A DNA stretch of 64,000 nucleotides from Glaciihabitans sp. (GCA_025463785.1 JAODBD010000005.1:248001-312000), one strand, 5' to 3'; positions 19,235-29,022 are shown, counted from the stretch's first letter. Notes: generated by a model from the letters alone, not told the origin. Program-made: numbers and translations.

Positions 19235-22228
19235 CTAGCTGATCGTCTTCGCTGAGCTCGTGCGAGTCACACTCGTGTAGCCCGACCGTGATCCAGTGAC
19301 CGCGACCCAAACCAAACCCGTATCGGCGGCCCGCAGGAGGAACGTCGGGTGCGTTGCCCCGGAGATCGGCGTACCTCCCACGTACCACTGGTAATGCAGC
19401 GTGACCGGGGACGGCTTCCATGATCCCGCGACCGCGGTAAGAGTGAAACCGACCGACGCCGTACCCGTGACCTTCGGGGTGGGCGTGGCTGTCAGCTGCC
19501 TCTGGATCGTCGTCGAACTGCTCGTCTTCGATGCCGTGTTGAAGCCCGTCTCGCGGCCGGTTACGGTCACCGTGATCATTTGGCCACCATCCGATGAGGT
19601 CAGTGTGTAGTCAGCGAGTGTTGCATGCCTGATTGAGGAGCCGTTGCGCTTCCACTGGTAGGTGTAGGTGATCGTCCCGGATGGCGACGTGAACTGGGCG
19701 GATGCGGTCAGGTGTTGGCCCACGGCCCTTGTGCCCGAGATCGTGGGTGTGTGAACGGACAAGGTTCCGCCGGTGATCGTTGCTGTCGCCACGCTCGGGA
19801 TGGTGCCTGGCAGGAAGCCGGCCTCGGTTCCCGTCACACTGAAGGTGATGCGATGCCCAGCATCCGCATTGGTCAGTTTGTAGGTGAGACCTGTCGCTCC
19901 GGCGATGAGCGTTCCACTGCCGCTGTCAGACCGGTACCAGCCGTGAGTAAGTGTTGGCGTGCCTGGTCCCCAGACTCCGATTTTACCCGTCAGGGTCGAG
20001 CCGACCTTGGCTGTTCCCGTCACGTGTGGGAGGGATGCCGACAGGCTCGGGTACGGCTCAAGGGCGACGTTGACCGTGTTGTTGACGGTGCCGGGTGTGC
20101 TGGCAATGACCGTCGATGCAAGCTCAGGGTGCGAGGTTCCGCCACTCGGGGTCGAGGAGTCCCACCACTGCGTCGGGTAGATGTTCGCTGGCTCTCCGGT
20201 CGGAACCATCTCGACGCTGTAGAGCCCCGCATGAGCGAGGAAGCTGAAGTGTCCATCGATATCGGTAACGGTCGTCGAGACGACAGACCCGTCCACCCCT
20301 GAGTGCAGGTTGACAGTGATGCCCTCGAATCCAGGCGTCAACGGCTGGTCGCCCGCCGTCACGGTGCCGCTGATAGCCACACCCTGCTCGAGGCTCGCGT
20401 CAATACCGGTGATGACATCCCCGTCATTCACGACGACATCGCTGACCGTGCCCAGGGCATCAACGCTCAACTGGCCCCCGAAATACCGGCCAGCGTCGCC
20501 CGTGTTGACGTACGCCTGATATGTGCCAGCGGCAAGTCCATCAACGGTGTAGCCGCCGTTGCTGTCAGTTACCACCGTGGTGACGATCGTCGTGCCCTGT
20601 TTGATCGTGACCGTCACACCCGGGATGCCGTCATCACTGATCGAGTCGTGAACGATTCCCTCGATCTTGCCGAGCGCCACGATCGTTGCGTCGATTTCAA
20701 GGTTGTCGCCGGCGGCAACAGGAAACGGATCGCTCGTGTAGGTGACGTACTTGGCCTTGCTGACGACAATCGTGTAGTCGGTTGCTGGCAGCCCGCCGAT
20801 CGAATAGCTGCCGTCGGTATCGGTTGTCGTCTGGCCGACCAAGGAAGTGCCCATGTAAAGCGTGACGGTTGCACCGCCGACCACGCCGTTGGCATCGGAG
20901 ATAATTCCGTGGGTGGAACCCGGTGCCAACAGGGTCACATCGGTGCCGGAAGCGTCAGTGCCCTCGTTGGAGAGCGGCAGCGACACTGCATTGTCGATGT
21001 AGCCGGCCGCCGTGACGTACACGGTGTAGTTCCCGGCGTGAAGGCCGTTGAACTGGTAGGTGCCATCGCCGCCGGTTTCGTAGTTGGCGACGACCTGGTC
21101 TGCGTCATCCAGCAACTGGACGTGCGCCGCAGGAAGCACACCGCCGTTGGCGTATATGGTGCCCTTGATGTCGCTCGATGCCTGGAGATAGTCGTTGGCG
21201 TTGTAAACAACCTGACCGGGAGCGAGCGTGACGGTGCCGGACTCCGCCATGGTACGCGCGTCGGCCGCCGTTGCCGTCGGGTCGTTGAGCCACCAGCCCG
21301 AAGCCCAGTTCGTCGCGCCGGGAGTGCCAAAGCGGAGGTGGAAGGTTCCGCTCGGCAGACCCTTCAGCTGATACTGACCGAAGTTGTCGCCGTTAGTCGT
21401 CGTGCTCGCAACAACGTTGCCAGACAGGTCAACGAGCGCGACGGGGATGTCGCCGAGGGGATTGTTGTTGGAGTCGGCGACGATTCCATTGATGATCGGG
21501 CTGACCACCATGACCTGTGTCTGGAGGGTGGCCGTGTCGCCGCCCAAGACGTGAAGCGGTGACGCAGTCGCCGCGGATGTTTGCCCGCTGTACCACGCGG
21601 TTTCGAAGACCTGGTTAGACGGGTCGGAGAATTTGACCGTATAGGTCTGCTCGGTGACGTCGGACGTGAAGAGCGAGTACTGTCCCTCGCCGGAAGCCTG
21701 GGTTTCGCCGACCACCTGGTCGCCGGCGCCGTAGACGGTGACCGTGACTCCCGATGCACCGTTGGTCGCGCCATCCTGAACGTAATTGAGTTGACCCTGG
21801 ATCTGGTTGTAGCGGTAGATCGTGGCGTCCGCTGTGTCCCCGCCGTGGAAGGTCGTTGCTTCCTGGGGAATGAGGTTCGGTGTGCCGATGTAGGTCTCGG
21901 CGTAAGCCTGGGTGGACTGGTCAGCGATCAGGATCTTGTAGTCGGTGCCTAAGGCGACGGTCAGAGTGTAAGAACCGTCAGAACCGGTGTTGGTGTGCGG
22001 CGGATTATCTGTCGCCGGGACGGTGACGGCGTAGACGTCGATGCCCGCTACGGGGCTGCCGGTCTGCGCACTCGTGATCGTGCCAGTAATGTCCGCGCCC
22101 ACGCTGACGGCAAACGCCGCAGTCGGCGTCAACATCCCGAATATCACGAGAAGGGCGGTCGTGAGTGCGGTGAGCACTCCGATGCGCTTCCTCGAGGTCA
22201 AACGCGCTAAAAGAGTGTCTCGTGACAT
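19235..22228 (-). CDS. Secreted repeat protein: carboxypeptidase-regulatory-like and Ig-like domains (paralog B)
   Basis: A 997-residue exported protein, paralog of 14631-17282. A signal peptide spans residues 1 to about 39 (ending AFA). About eight CarboxypepD_reg-like beta repeats follow, with recurrent DxxGxYxxxGLPxGxY cores, then three ~90-residue Ig-like repeats with YQW and VTVTGxExGF/Y motifs. The last repeat closely matches that of paralog A (TLHYQWY, GSRSGYTSVTRTS). There is no LPXTG motif or C-terminal membrane helix. ATG at 22228. A cell-surface or biofilm-matrix role is inferred from architecture. Confidence 0.8.
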   Translation of the reverse strand: MSRDTLLARLTSRKRIGVLTALTTALLVIFGMLTPTAAFAVSVGADITGTITSAQTGSPVAGIDVYAVTVPATDNPPHTNTGSDGSYTLTVALGTDYKILIADQSTQAYAETYIGTPNLIPQEATTFHGGDTADATIYRYNQIQGQLNYVQDGATNGASGVTVTVYGAGDQVVGETQASGEGQYSLFTSDVTEQTYTVKFSDPSNQVFETAWYSGQTSAATASPLHVLGGDTATLQTQVMVVSPIINGIVADSNNNPLGDIPVALVDLSGNVVASTTTNGDNFGQYQLKGLPSGTFHLRFGTPGATNWASGWWLNDPTATAADARTMAESGTVTLAPGQVVYNANDYLQASSDIKGTIYANGGVLPAAHVQLLDDADQVVANYETGGDGTYQFNGLHAGNYTVYVTAAGYIDNAVSLPLSNEGTDASGTDVTLLAPGSTHGIISDANGVVGGATVTLYMGTSLVGQTTTDTDGSYSIGGLPATDYTIVVSKAKYVTYTSDPFPVAAGDNLEIDATIVALGKIEGIVHDSISDDGIPGVTVTIKQGTTIVTTVVTDSNGGYTVDGLAAGTYQAYVNTGDAGRYFGGQLSVDALGTVSDVVVNDGDVITGIDASLEQGVAISGTVTAGDQPLTPGFEGITVNLHSGVDGSVVSTTVTDIDGHFSFLAHAGLYSVEMVPTGEPANIYPTQWWDSSTPSGGTSHPELASTVIASTPGTVNNTVNVALEPYPSLSASLPHVTGTAKVGSTLTGKIGVWGPGTPTLTHGWYRSDSGSGTLIAGATGLTYKLTNADAGHRITFSVTGTEAGFLPGTIPSVATATITGGTLSVHTPTISGTRAVGQHLTASAQFTSPSGTITYTYQWKRNGSSIRHATLADYTLTSSDGGQMITVTVTGRETGFNTASKTSSSTTIQRQLTATPTPKVTGTASVGFTLTAVAGSWKPSPVTLHYQWYVGGTPISGATHPTFLLRAADTGLVWVAVTGSRSGYTSVTRTSSAKTIS

Positions 22229-22359
22229 GGTGGCCTCGTCTTGTGGGGTGGGCGCGCATATCCCTGGCGCGGCAGTCTTCCGCTGACGAGGTTATCGAGT
22301 ACTGCTCGGTAAGCGCTCGCCCCCAATCGGGGCGTGCGATCTCCCGGATGCGCGCGTCG

Positions 22360-23802
22360 TTACTCCACTGCCGGCATCACGGCGCCCGTCGGCGCACCTG
22401 CACCCGCAACCGGTGTGCGCGGCATCGATAGCGCCGCGCCGACGGTCGCCACCACCGCGACCGCCACCGCAATGAACACGTCCGCGGAGGAATGCACGAC
22501 GGCGCCGGACGTAGTGCCGACACTACGAGCGATCACGGCGTTCGCGATTGCCCCAAAGATGGCAACCCCGACCGCGCTGCCAATGGAACGCGAGAACAGG
22601 TTGGCGCCCGTGACGACCCCGCGCTGGTTCCACTCAACGCTGGACTGGGCTGCGACGAGGGAGGGTACGGCGATGAGCCCCATCCCGAGCCCGATAACGA
22701 AGCAGGAGACAGCGACGATCGCGACCGACGGGTCGTCTGCGAACGCAGCGAGCGAGAGCGATCCGAGAATCGCGAAAACCAGTCCAACCAGAACAGTGTT
22801 CTTGAACCCGATGCGCAGATAGAACCGCCCGGAGACGGATGCCGCCAGCGGCCACCCCAGAGTCAGCGCTGCAAGCGCCAGCCCGGCAACCAGCGGCGGC
22901 GCACCGATTGCTCCCTCGAGGTAAGTCGGCACATACGCACTCAGTCCGACCACGATTGCGCCGACACCGAGCCCCACCAGAGAAGTGGACAAGAGAAGCC
23001 GCCGGGAGAACACCCAGGTCGGCAGCACCGGTTCGGCGGCGCGCTGTTCAACGAACACAAAGGCGATGAGCATCAACCCGCCGAGGACGAAGGCGCCGAT
23101 CGACGGCAGCGAATCCCAGGCCCAGGCGACGCCGCCCTCGAGCACGGCCAGGATGATAAGCGACATGCTGACGGTGATCAGCGACGCCCCGAGGTAGTCA
23201 ACGCGATGACGCTTACGCTCAATGTTTTCGTGGAACGCCCGCGCGATCATCCACGCCGCAATAATGCAGATCGGGATGTTGACAAAGAAGATAAACCGCC
23301 AGCTCGCGAACTGAGAGAACACCCCGCCCAGCGTCGGACCGACCACGGATGCGATGCCCCACACACTCGCGAGGTAGCCCTGCACTTTCGCGCGTTCCTG
23401 GAGGGTGTAGATGTCGCCTGCGATCGTGATCGCCATCGGCTGAACGGCACCAGCGCCAAAGCCCTGCACGACACGGAAGGCGATGAGCGCAGGCATGCTC
23501 CACGCGAAACCGCAGAGCACCGACCCAATCAGGAAGAGCCCAATACCGATGAGCATGATGGGCTTGCGGCCGATAGTGTCGGCGAGCTTGGCGTAGACCG
23601 GAACCGACACAGCCTGAACGAGCAGATAGACGGAGAACAGCCACGGGAACGCCGCAGCACCGCCAATTTCATGAACAACAGTCGGAACGGCGGTTGCGAT
23701 AATCGTGCCATCAATCGCGACGATGCCGCTAGAGAGCATCAGTGCAATAAGCACCGGCCCGCGTTCTGACCGAAAACCAACGTCTGCTCTTGAAACACTC
23801 AC
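22360..23802 (-). CDS. MFS multidrug-type transporter (DHA2-like)
   Basis: A 480-residue membrane protein with 13-14 hydrophobic segments. Motif A is present (ADTIGRKPIM, about residues 73-82) and the motif C-like GPTLGGVFSQ near 143-152 is typical of drug:proton antiporters. Start GTG at 23802. It stands alone between the repeat-protein gene and a small membrane protein gene; no dedicated regulator is adjacent. Substrate is unknown. Confidence 0.87.
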   Translation of the reverse strand: MSVSRADVGFRSERGPVLIALMLSSGIVAIDGTIIATAVPTVVHEIGGAAAFPWLFSVYLLVQAVSVPVYAKLADTIGRKPIMLIGIGLFLIGSVLCGFAWSMPALIAFRVVQGFGAGAVQPMAITIAGDIYTLQERAKVQGYLASVWGIASVVGPTLGGVFSQFASWRFIFFVNIPICIIAAWMIARAFHENIERKRHRVDYLGASLITVSMSLIILAVLEGGVAWAWDSLPSIGAFVLGGLMLIAFVFVEQRAAEPVLPTWVFSRRLLLSTSLVGLGVGAIVVGLSAYVPTYLEGAIGAPPLVAGLALAALTLGWPLAASVSGRFYLRIGFKNTVLVGLVFAILGSLSLAAFADDPSVAIVAVSCFVIGLGMGLIAVPSLVAAQSSVEWNQRGVVTGANLFSRSIGSAVGVAIFGAIANAVIARSVGTTSGAVVHSSADVFIAVAVAVVATVGAALSMPRTPVAGAGAPTGAVMPAVE

Positions 23803-23857
23803 TGTCTGTCTAAGTTATCGCTCGGCGGTGACATTCCCGCAGAGGGGTGGTCAGTCG

Positions 23858-24016
23858 TCAGACCCGCGAGGCTCCACGGCGAATAATGCCCCAGATCACA
23901 CTCGCAACGATCAGAACGATGCCGATGATAGCGAGCCAAATGAGGCCTTTCACCACGAATCCGAAGACGCCGAAGATGATTCCGAGGATGAGCAATATAG
24001 CGATGAGTGCAACCAT
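23858..24016 (-). CDS. Small hydrophobic membrane protein
   Basis: A 52-residue protein with two hydrophobic helices separated by one Lys (GFVVKGLIW) and a basic end (IIRRGASRV). This is the usual plan of small actinobacterial 'hydrophobic protein' families of unknown function. Start ATG at 24016; the longer frame to 24166 would overlap the divergent CPBP gene and its N-terminus is not hydrophobic. Ribosome-binding signal is weak. Confidence 0.65.
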   Translation of the reverse strand: MVALIAILLILGIIFGVFGFVVKGLIWLAIIGIVLIVASVIWGIIRRGASRV

Positions 24017-24102
24017 GTTTTCGACGCTACGCGCCCGACTTTGCTGAATCTCCGGCTTGACATTCGCCTCAATCGAGGGAAAAACCACGAGACAATAGCG
24101 GT

Positions 24103-24924
24103 GTGCAACTCGCTCTGATCGCCCTGTTTGTGGTGGTCGCCGTGCTGCTCGTCGTTCGCGCCGCAAGGCGGAACCGCACCGACTATCGGCGTTTCAAGCG
24201 ATTGAGAACAACCCGCGAGCGGCAGTTCGTATTTGCGAAATGGCTGCGGGAATCCTTCTTCGTCTTCGGCGGTCTTGCGATAGCCGTTCTGCTGGCGTCA
24301 TGGCAGTACGTGTCGGTTGCAGCGACGGATGCGCGCAGCTGGCAGCCGCTGGCGTGGCTCGCCCGCGCGCTCTCGGGTGGCGTCGGCGCGGGGGTTGCGG
24401 CAGGGGCCGTGATCGTGCTGGTCGCTGTGTTACTGCTGCCGGTCATCCTGCTGCGTCGAAGCAACGCAGAGCTGCCGACCATCGGCGACATCGGTTCGCT
24501 TTTGCCTCGCACCCGCGGCGAGCTGATCTACGGTGCCGGCCTCTCAATCAACGCTGGCCTCGTCGAGGAGCTGCTGTTCAGGCTCGGGATGCCGGCCCTC
24601 CTATTCGGAATCACCGGCAACGGGATCGTCGCCTTCACCCTCGCAGCAGTGCTTTTCGGGCTGCTGCATCTCTACCAAAAATTCTGGGGCGTGCTGGGGG
24701 CCACGATCCTCGGTCTGGCGTTCTCGGTCGTCTACCTGCTCACCAACTCGATCGTTGTCGTGATTGTTATTCACGCTCTCATCGACCTGCGCTCGCTGGT
24801 GCTCATCCCGCTGGTCGTGCAACGAGTCTGGAATGTGCGCGAGTTAGCGACCACGGCCGGGGCCGACACCGCAACCCCAAATCCGACGGCACCGGATGAG
24901 CCAATCGCTACCGAATTACCGTGA
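24103..24924 (+). CDS. CPBP family intramembrane glutamic metalloprotease
   Basis: A 273-residue membrane protein with about seven to eight helices. The CPBP (CAAX protease/bacteriocin-processing, Abi) motifs are present: VEELLFR near residues 150-156 (the EExxxR motif) and FGLLHLYQ near 185-192, plus a third His in VIHALIDL. Such enzymes cleave within membranes; bacterial members process peptides or are linked to self-immunity. Start GTG at 24103. It overlaps the next frame only if that gene starts at its earliest codon. Confidence 0.85.
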   Translation: MQLALIALFVVVAVLLVVRAARRNRTDYRRFKRLRTTRERQFVFAKWLRESFFVFGGLAIAVLLASWQYVSVAATDARSWQPLAWLARALSGGVGAGVAAGAVIVLVAVLLLPVILLRRSNAELPTIGDIGSLLPRTRGELIYGAGLSINAGLVEELLFRLGMPALLFGITGNGIVAFTLAAVLFGLLHLYQKFWGVLGATILGLAFSVVYLLTNSIVVVIVIHALIDLRSLVLIPLVVQRVWNVRELATTAGADTATPNPTAPDEPIATELP

Positions 24925-25097
24925 CGCCCTCACGGTCGGCCCACGCCCGGTCGTTGGTAATCGCGGTGGCGTCCAGCGGCGTTCTCTCATTGAGCGACAA
25001 GATCACCCCTGAACTGGCCGCAGCGCCGCGCGCGCACGAAGGCCACAATGAAGGGGCAGCTCCCGGCCGGGGGTTCGCTGTATCGGGGGACACAGCA

Positions 25098-27161
25098 ATG
25101 CCAGCAGGACATTCGGCAGCCGACGAGGCTGCCCGCTACAGGCTCGAAGCCGAGCAAGCGGACTACATCGCCAGAACCGCGCGCGAGATGCACCGTCGCT
25201 ACTCCGCTGCCGCAGCCACCGAGGCACGTCTCGGCGCCATGCTCGAGCCGCTCGCCGACCAGGGCTTTCACGTGCTCGCCGATCGGATGTGGCCGGGCTC
25301 ATCCAGGGCCAACGTCGACTTCGTGGTCGTCGGGCCGTCTGGCGTCACGATCGTCGATGCGAAGTCGTGGGGCGAGGTTCAGATCACCGGGAGCCGCGTC
25401 TTCCAGGGGCAGGATGACGTCACAGACCGCTTCCACGGGCTGCGTCACCTCGCCGACGAGACCGAGGCCTCTCTGGCAGAGATCGGTGTCGCCCCGGGCG
25501 AGATCCGCGTCGTCGCTGTTCTCATGGGCAAACGTGGCCTTCGTGGACGCGCCGCCGGCGTTGACGTCATCAGCGAGGATGCCGCACTCGACTACCTGCT
25601 CCGCCGCGGTTCGCGACTGCGCCCGCTCGAGGTCGAGGCTGCGCTGAACGCTACCGAGCGGTTGTTCCTTCCCTACGCGAGCAATGATCGGCCCGTCGAG
25701 TTGACCATGCCTGACGTAGTCGTCCCGACGACGCTCGAACAGGCCGTCATCTCGGTTGACGAGATCGAGCAGGCGCTGCTGGCTGGCATCCTTGCGAAAC
25801 CCATTGAGGACTGGATGGCGTTTCTGCACCCCGACCAGGCCAGGCTTGCGCGCAGGTCGTTCAACGGTCCTTCGCGGATTCGCGGCGCTGCTGGAACCGG
25901 CAAGACAGTTGTCGGCCTGCACCGCGCCGCCTACCTCGCCCGCACTCTTCCCGGCACGGTTCTCGTCACGACTCTCGTGCGCACGCTGCCGGTGGTTCTC
26001 TCGTCGCTGCTGGAGCGCATGGCCCCGGATGTCGCCAACCGGGTCGAATTCAAGGGCATCCACTCGTTTGCCCATGAGTTGCTTCGCACTCGAGGCACGA
26101 CGGTTCACCTGAACGGGGCTGCAGCCGACCGCGCGTTCGATCGCGCCTGGGCCGAGGTTGGACGCGATGGCGTTCTGGGACGCATCGACCCGCGCAAGGA
26201 CTACTGGAAGGACGAGGTGATCAGCGTCATCAAGGGGCGCGGGCTCACCCACTTCGACCAGTACGCCGGCCTCGCTCGTGTTGGTCGCCGTCGTGGCCTG
26301 AATGCGGAGAGCCGTTTCGCGGTCTGGCAGCTGCACTGCGAGTACAACGATGCGCTTCGTGAGGCGCACGTGCATGACTTTGCTGACATCATCCTGATGG
26401 CGGAAAAGTCGCTGCGCGCGAACCCGCTTGAGGGGTACAGCGCGGTCATCGCGGACGAGGCGCAAGACCTCTCGTGCGCCATGATCCGGATGCTGCACGC
26501 GCTTGTCGGCGATGCCCCCGATGGTCTGAACCTGATCGGTGACGGCCAGCAGACGATCTACCCCGGCGGTTACACGCTGGCCGAGGCGCAGGTGTCGCTG
26601 GCCGGCCGCGGTGTTGTGATGTCGAAGAACTACCGCAACACGGTCGAGATCGCGGGCTTTGCGGCGTCGGTTGTGGCTGGCGACGAGTTTCTCGATATCG
26701 AGGGTTCTCCCTCGTCAATGGATGTCGCATCCGAGATCACAAGGCACGGCGCGCGCCCCCGGGTATCGCAATTCACGTCGCGTGCCGGCCACGACCGTTC
26801 GGTGGTCGCCCAGGTGCGTTCGCTCATGTCGGCTGGGGTTAGTGGCGGCGACATCGCCGTGCTGACGCCGACCAACTATGCGGTGGATGACGTGATCGAG
26901 ATGTTGTCGGAGGCGGGCATCCGCACGGTCGATTTGCATGTGTACGACGGTCGCTCGTCTGGAGCAGTAAAGGTCGGAACGATCAAGCGCGCGAAGGGCC
27001 TGGAGTTCAAGCAGGTGCTTGTTGTGCGCACGCCGGCGCGGCTGCTCGAGGCGGCTGGGGTGGTTGAGGCCGCGGTGGCCGAACGGCGCGAGCTCGACCG
27101 GCGGGAGCTGTACGTGGCGATGACGCGGGCCCGTGACGGGCTTTGGGTTGGGGTTGCGTAG
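25098..27161 (+). CDS. NERD-domain superfamily I helicase (UvrD-like)
   Basis: About 687 residues. An N-terminal NERD (nuclease-related) domain at roughly 40-140 has the VDFVVV and VDAKSW core acids and lysine. It is followed by an SF1 ATPase: Walker A GAAGTGKT near 263-270, Walker B VIADEAQD near 450-457, and motif VI YVAMTRAR near 671-678. Together they suggest a DNA-unwinding enzyme with a possible nuclease module. I chose ATG at 25098 because the 59 codons upstream to 24921 are unlike the family and overlap the CPBP gene. A relic of a similar 3' end lies at 28941-29011. Confidence 0.85.
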   Translation: MPAGHSAADEAARYRLEAEQADYIARTAREMHRRYSAAAATEARLGAMLEPLADQGFHVLADRMWPGSSRANVDFVVVGPSGVTIVDAKSWGEVQITGSRVFQGQDDVTDRFHGLRHLADETEASLAEIGVAPGEIRVVAVLMGKRGLRGRAAGVDVISEDAALDYLLRRGSRLRPLEVEAALNATERLFLPYASNDRPVELTMPDVVVPTTLEQAVISVDEIEQALLAGILAKPIEDWMAFLHPDQARLARRSFNGPSRIRGAAGTGKTVVGLHRAAYLARTLPGTVLVTTLVRTLPVVLSSLLERMAPDVANRVEFKGIHSFAHELLRTRGTTVHLNGAAADRAFDRAWAEVGRDGVLGRIDPRKDYWKDEVISVIKGRGLTHFDQYAGLARVGRRRGLNAESRFAVWQLHCEYNDALREAHVHDFADIILMAEKSLRANPLEGYSAVIADEAQDLSCAMIRMLHALVGDAPDGLNLIGDGQQTIYPGGYTLAEAQVSLAGRGVVMSKNYRNTVEIAGFAASVVAGDEFLDIEGSPSSMDVASEITRHGARPRVSQFTSRAGHDRSVVAQVRSLMSAGVSGGDIAVLTPTNYAVDDVIEMLSEAGIRTVDLHVYDGRSSGAVKVGTIKRAKGLEFKQVLVVRTPARLLEAAGVVEAAVAERRELDRRELYVAMTRARDGLWVGVA

Positions 27162-27167
27162 GTTCTG

Positions 27168-27602
27168 ATGACGATGCCGCCGCCGAATTGGTACACGGAT
27201 CCAGCAGATGCCCGCGTGCAGCGATGGTGGAGCGGGCAGGACTGGACCGAGCACACGCGTGCCGCTGCGCCGACGGGTTTGCCGTCGCCGTTTGCGGCTG
27301 CCGACCCATACTCGATCGCCGGACCTGCTTCGACACCGTTGAAGGCTGCGGACCGTGATCGACAGGCGCGCCAGCTGAACGGGGTCGGATATGCGGGCGC
27401 TGTGCTCGCGATCATCTCACTGCTGTTCAACTTCTTCGGGTTGCTCAGCGTTCTGGCAATCATCCTGTCGTCAGTCGGGCTGTCGAAGGCGCTGAAGTTG
27501 CGCGCGCTGGGGCACCGCGTGACCGGTCGCGGCTGGTGCATTGCCGGGCTGGTAATTGGGATTGTGGAGACGTTGGAATACTTGGTGAATTGGCTGCGGT
27601 AG
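27168..27602 (+). CDS. DUF2510 domain membrane protein
   Basis: A 144-residue protein. The N-terminal DUF2510 module (PPNWYTDP...RWWSGQDWTEHT, residues 4-30) is typical of actinobacterial membrane proteins. A linker is followed by a two-helix membrane domain (about 75-98 and 120-140) resembling DUF4190. It starts six bases after the helicase stop, so it is probably co-transcribed with it. Function is unknown. Confidence 0.8.
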   Translation: MTMPPPNWYTDPADARVQRWWSGQDWTEHTRAAAPTGLPSPFAAADPYSIAGPASTPLKAADRDRQARQLNGVGYAGAVLAIISLLFNFFGLLSVLAIILSSVGLSKALKLRALGHRVTGRGWCIAGLVIGIVETLEYLVNWLR

Positions 27603-27626
27603 GCGCCACTCACTGCGGAAGACTGG

Positions 27627-28757
27627 TCAACAGAAATCCCCGGATTCTGCGAACGCCCACTCCGGCAGCATGCCGTTGCTGAGCATGGTGTCAAGAACTT
27701 TGACCATCCCGTAGCCGGGCTTGATTGCACGCGCCTCATCGGCGTATCGGCCTGCCTCAGTGCCGTGTCCAAGCGCCCAGCTCAGCCAGGTGAGCATGCA
27801 CAGCAGCGGGGGTCTCTCGGCATCGTCGGCACGCGACACAACGATGCGCAGTAGGTCGATGCCGCGCTGAATGCGTTCCGGATCTGGTCGGGGGCCGATA
27901 CCGAGCATCAGGCCCGCGATCAGCTGGTCAAACTCCCCGCGATCGCTGCGACCGTCTCTCAATCGCTCGGACTCGTCAAGGATCATGGCCCCGATGCCGT
28001 GATGGGTAGCCCATTGGAGCATCGTCATGTCTCGGAGTGGCGGGCCTTGCCAGCAGAAGAGAAGGAGAGCGTCGTGCGCGTCAACCGTCGCGGAATCCCA
28101 GCCGAGCGCGTCCTCCATGAGCTGTGTGATGTCGTTCAGAGGCTCCAACTCGATTGGCACGTGGTCACCACCCAGATCGAGTTCTGCCGCGAGCGCTCGA
28201 CAGTGGGCGAGCTCCTGCCTGAACCTCGCCCGATGACTCTCATCGGCATTCGGAATTCGCGACCGCTGGTCGAGCGGAGAGGTCGGGTCACCGCGCAGCT
28301 CCTGGGGGATCAGGTTGTGGACGAAAGAGTTGGCAATGTCGCTCAGTGAGTGGCCTCCGGCGGGCGGATCATCGTCAAGGTAGGAGACCCACCCGTCACT
28401 GGCCTGGCAGAGCAAGTCGCGAAGCTCAAAGCCGGAGTACCGAACTCGGCGCCCGAGTACACGGGCAAATTCCGCGGCAGGTGGTGCACCGTCAGCGCCA
28501 AACGGAGCGTCTGTGCAAATGACCGGAACAACGGCGTCGACGCCGCGCAGTTTGCAGAGTGTGCCGATCATGGTGGTCGCGAACCGCTTTTGAACGGTCG
28601 CGGAATTCGATTTGGGGAGGTCGTATCGGATGGCACCACAGCTGCGCTTACCTCGAAAAGCCAGTAGCACGACGCTCTCACGTGGCGCGAAACCGGTCAG
28701 GGAAGGCAACATCGCGAGAATGTCGGCGGGACTGTTTGCTTTGACGACTGCGCTCAT
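27627..28757 (-). CDS. DUF4192 family protein
   Basis: A 376-residue cytoplasmic protein of the actinobacterial DUF4192 family, with the typical N-terminal SPADILAMLPSLTGFAPRESVVLLAF block (residues 8-33) and the closing LLCMLTWLSWALGHG segment. Function is unknown. I chose ATG at 28757; the frame runs on to 28904 but lacks family similarity there. It converges with the DUF2510 gene. Its 5' end is 184 bases from a helicase relic and the restriction island. Confidence 0.82.
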   Translation of the reverse strand: MSAVVKANSPADILAMLPSLTGFAPRESVVLLAFRGKRSCGAIRYDLPKSNSATVQKRFATTMIGTLCKLRGVDAVVPVICTDAPFGADGAPPAAEFARVLGRRVRYSGFELRDLLCQASDGWVSYLDDDPPAGGHSLSDIANSFVHNLIPQELRGDPTSPLDQRSRIPNADESHRARFRQELAHCRALAAELDLGGDHVPIELEPLNDITQLMEDALGWDSATVDAHDALLLFCWQGPPLRDMTMLQWATHHGIGAMILDESERLRDGRSDRGEFDQLIAGLMLGIGPRPDPERIQRGIDLLRIVVSRADDAERPPLLCMLTWLSWALGHGTEAGRYADEARAIKPGYGMVKVLDTMLSNGMLPEWAFAESGDFC

Positions 28758-28940
28758 GTCTCTAGCGTGGATGCCCACGCCGCCGCAAATGGAGGCGCTC
28801 AGCAATCTGTGGAAAAGTCGCTGGCTAGTGCGGCCTGTGGAGGCGCCGTGATTGAAGAACCAGCTCAACGAACGCGCGACCTCACGATGAGCCGCCTGTT
28901 CCAAGGATTGAAGAGGCGCGATCGATATCGTCGCTGACCG

Positions 28941-29011
28941 TTGTCAGCGCGTCGACCGCGACAAGAGCAATTCGTGGCGATGACCCGGGCCCGCGGTGGG
29001 CTTTGGATTGG
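28941..29011 (+). pseudogene. Relic of an SF1 helicase C-terminus
   Basis: In frame from 28941 the DNA reads LSARRPRQEQFVAMTRARGGLWIGG, matching the last residues of the NERD-helicase (RRELYVAMTRARDGLWVG). The DNA also matches: GTGGCGATGAC, CGGGCCCG and GGGCTTTGG are shared in order with 27117-27160. A stop codon lies just upstream at 28935, and no other helicase motif is present. It is therefore a 3' fragment of a second copy or a partial duplication, next to vsr. Confidence 0.75.
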
Positions 29012-29022
29012 GGGATGCGAAG

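Noticed and set aside
22492-23769. 425-codon plus-strand frame opposite the MFS gene
   Set aside because: Shadow rich in Asp, Glu, Arg and His with no fold signature; the minus-strand transporter is clear.
24921-25097. Earlier start of the NERD-helicase
   Set aside because: The extra 59 residues do not resemble the family and overlap the CPBP gene end.
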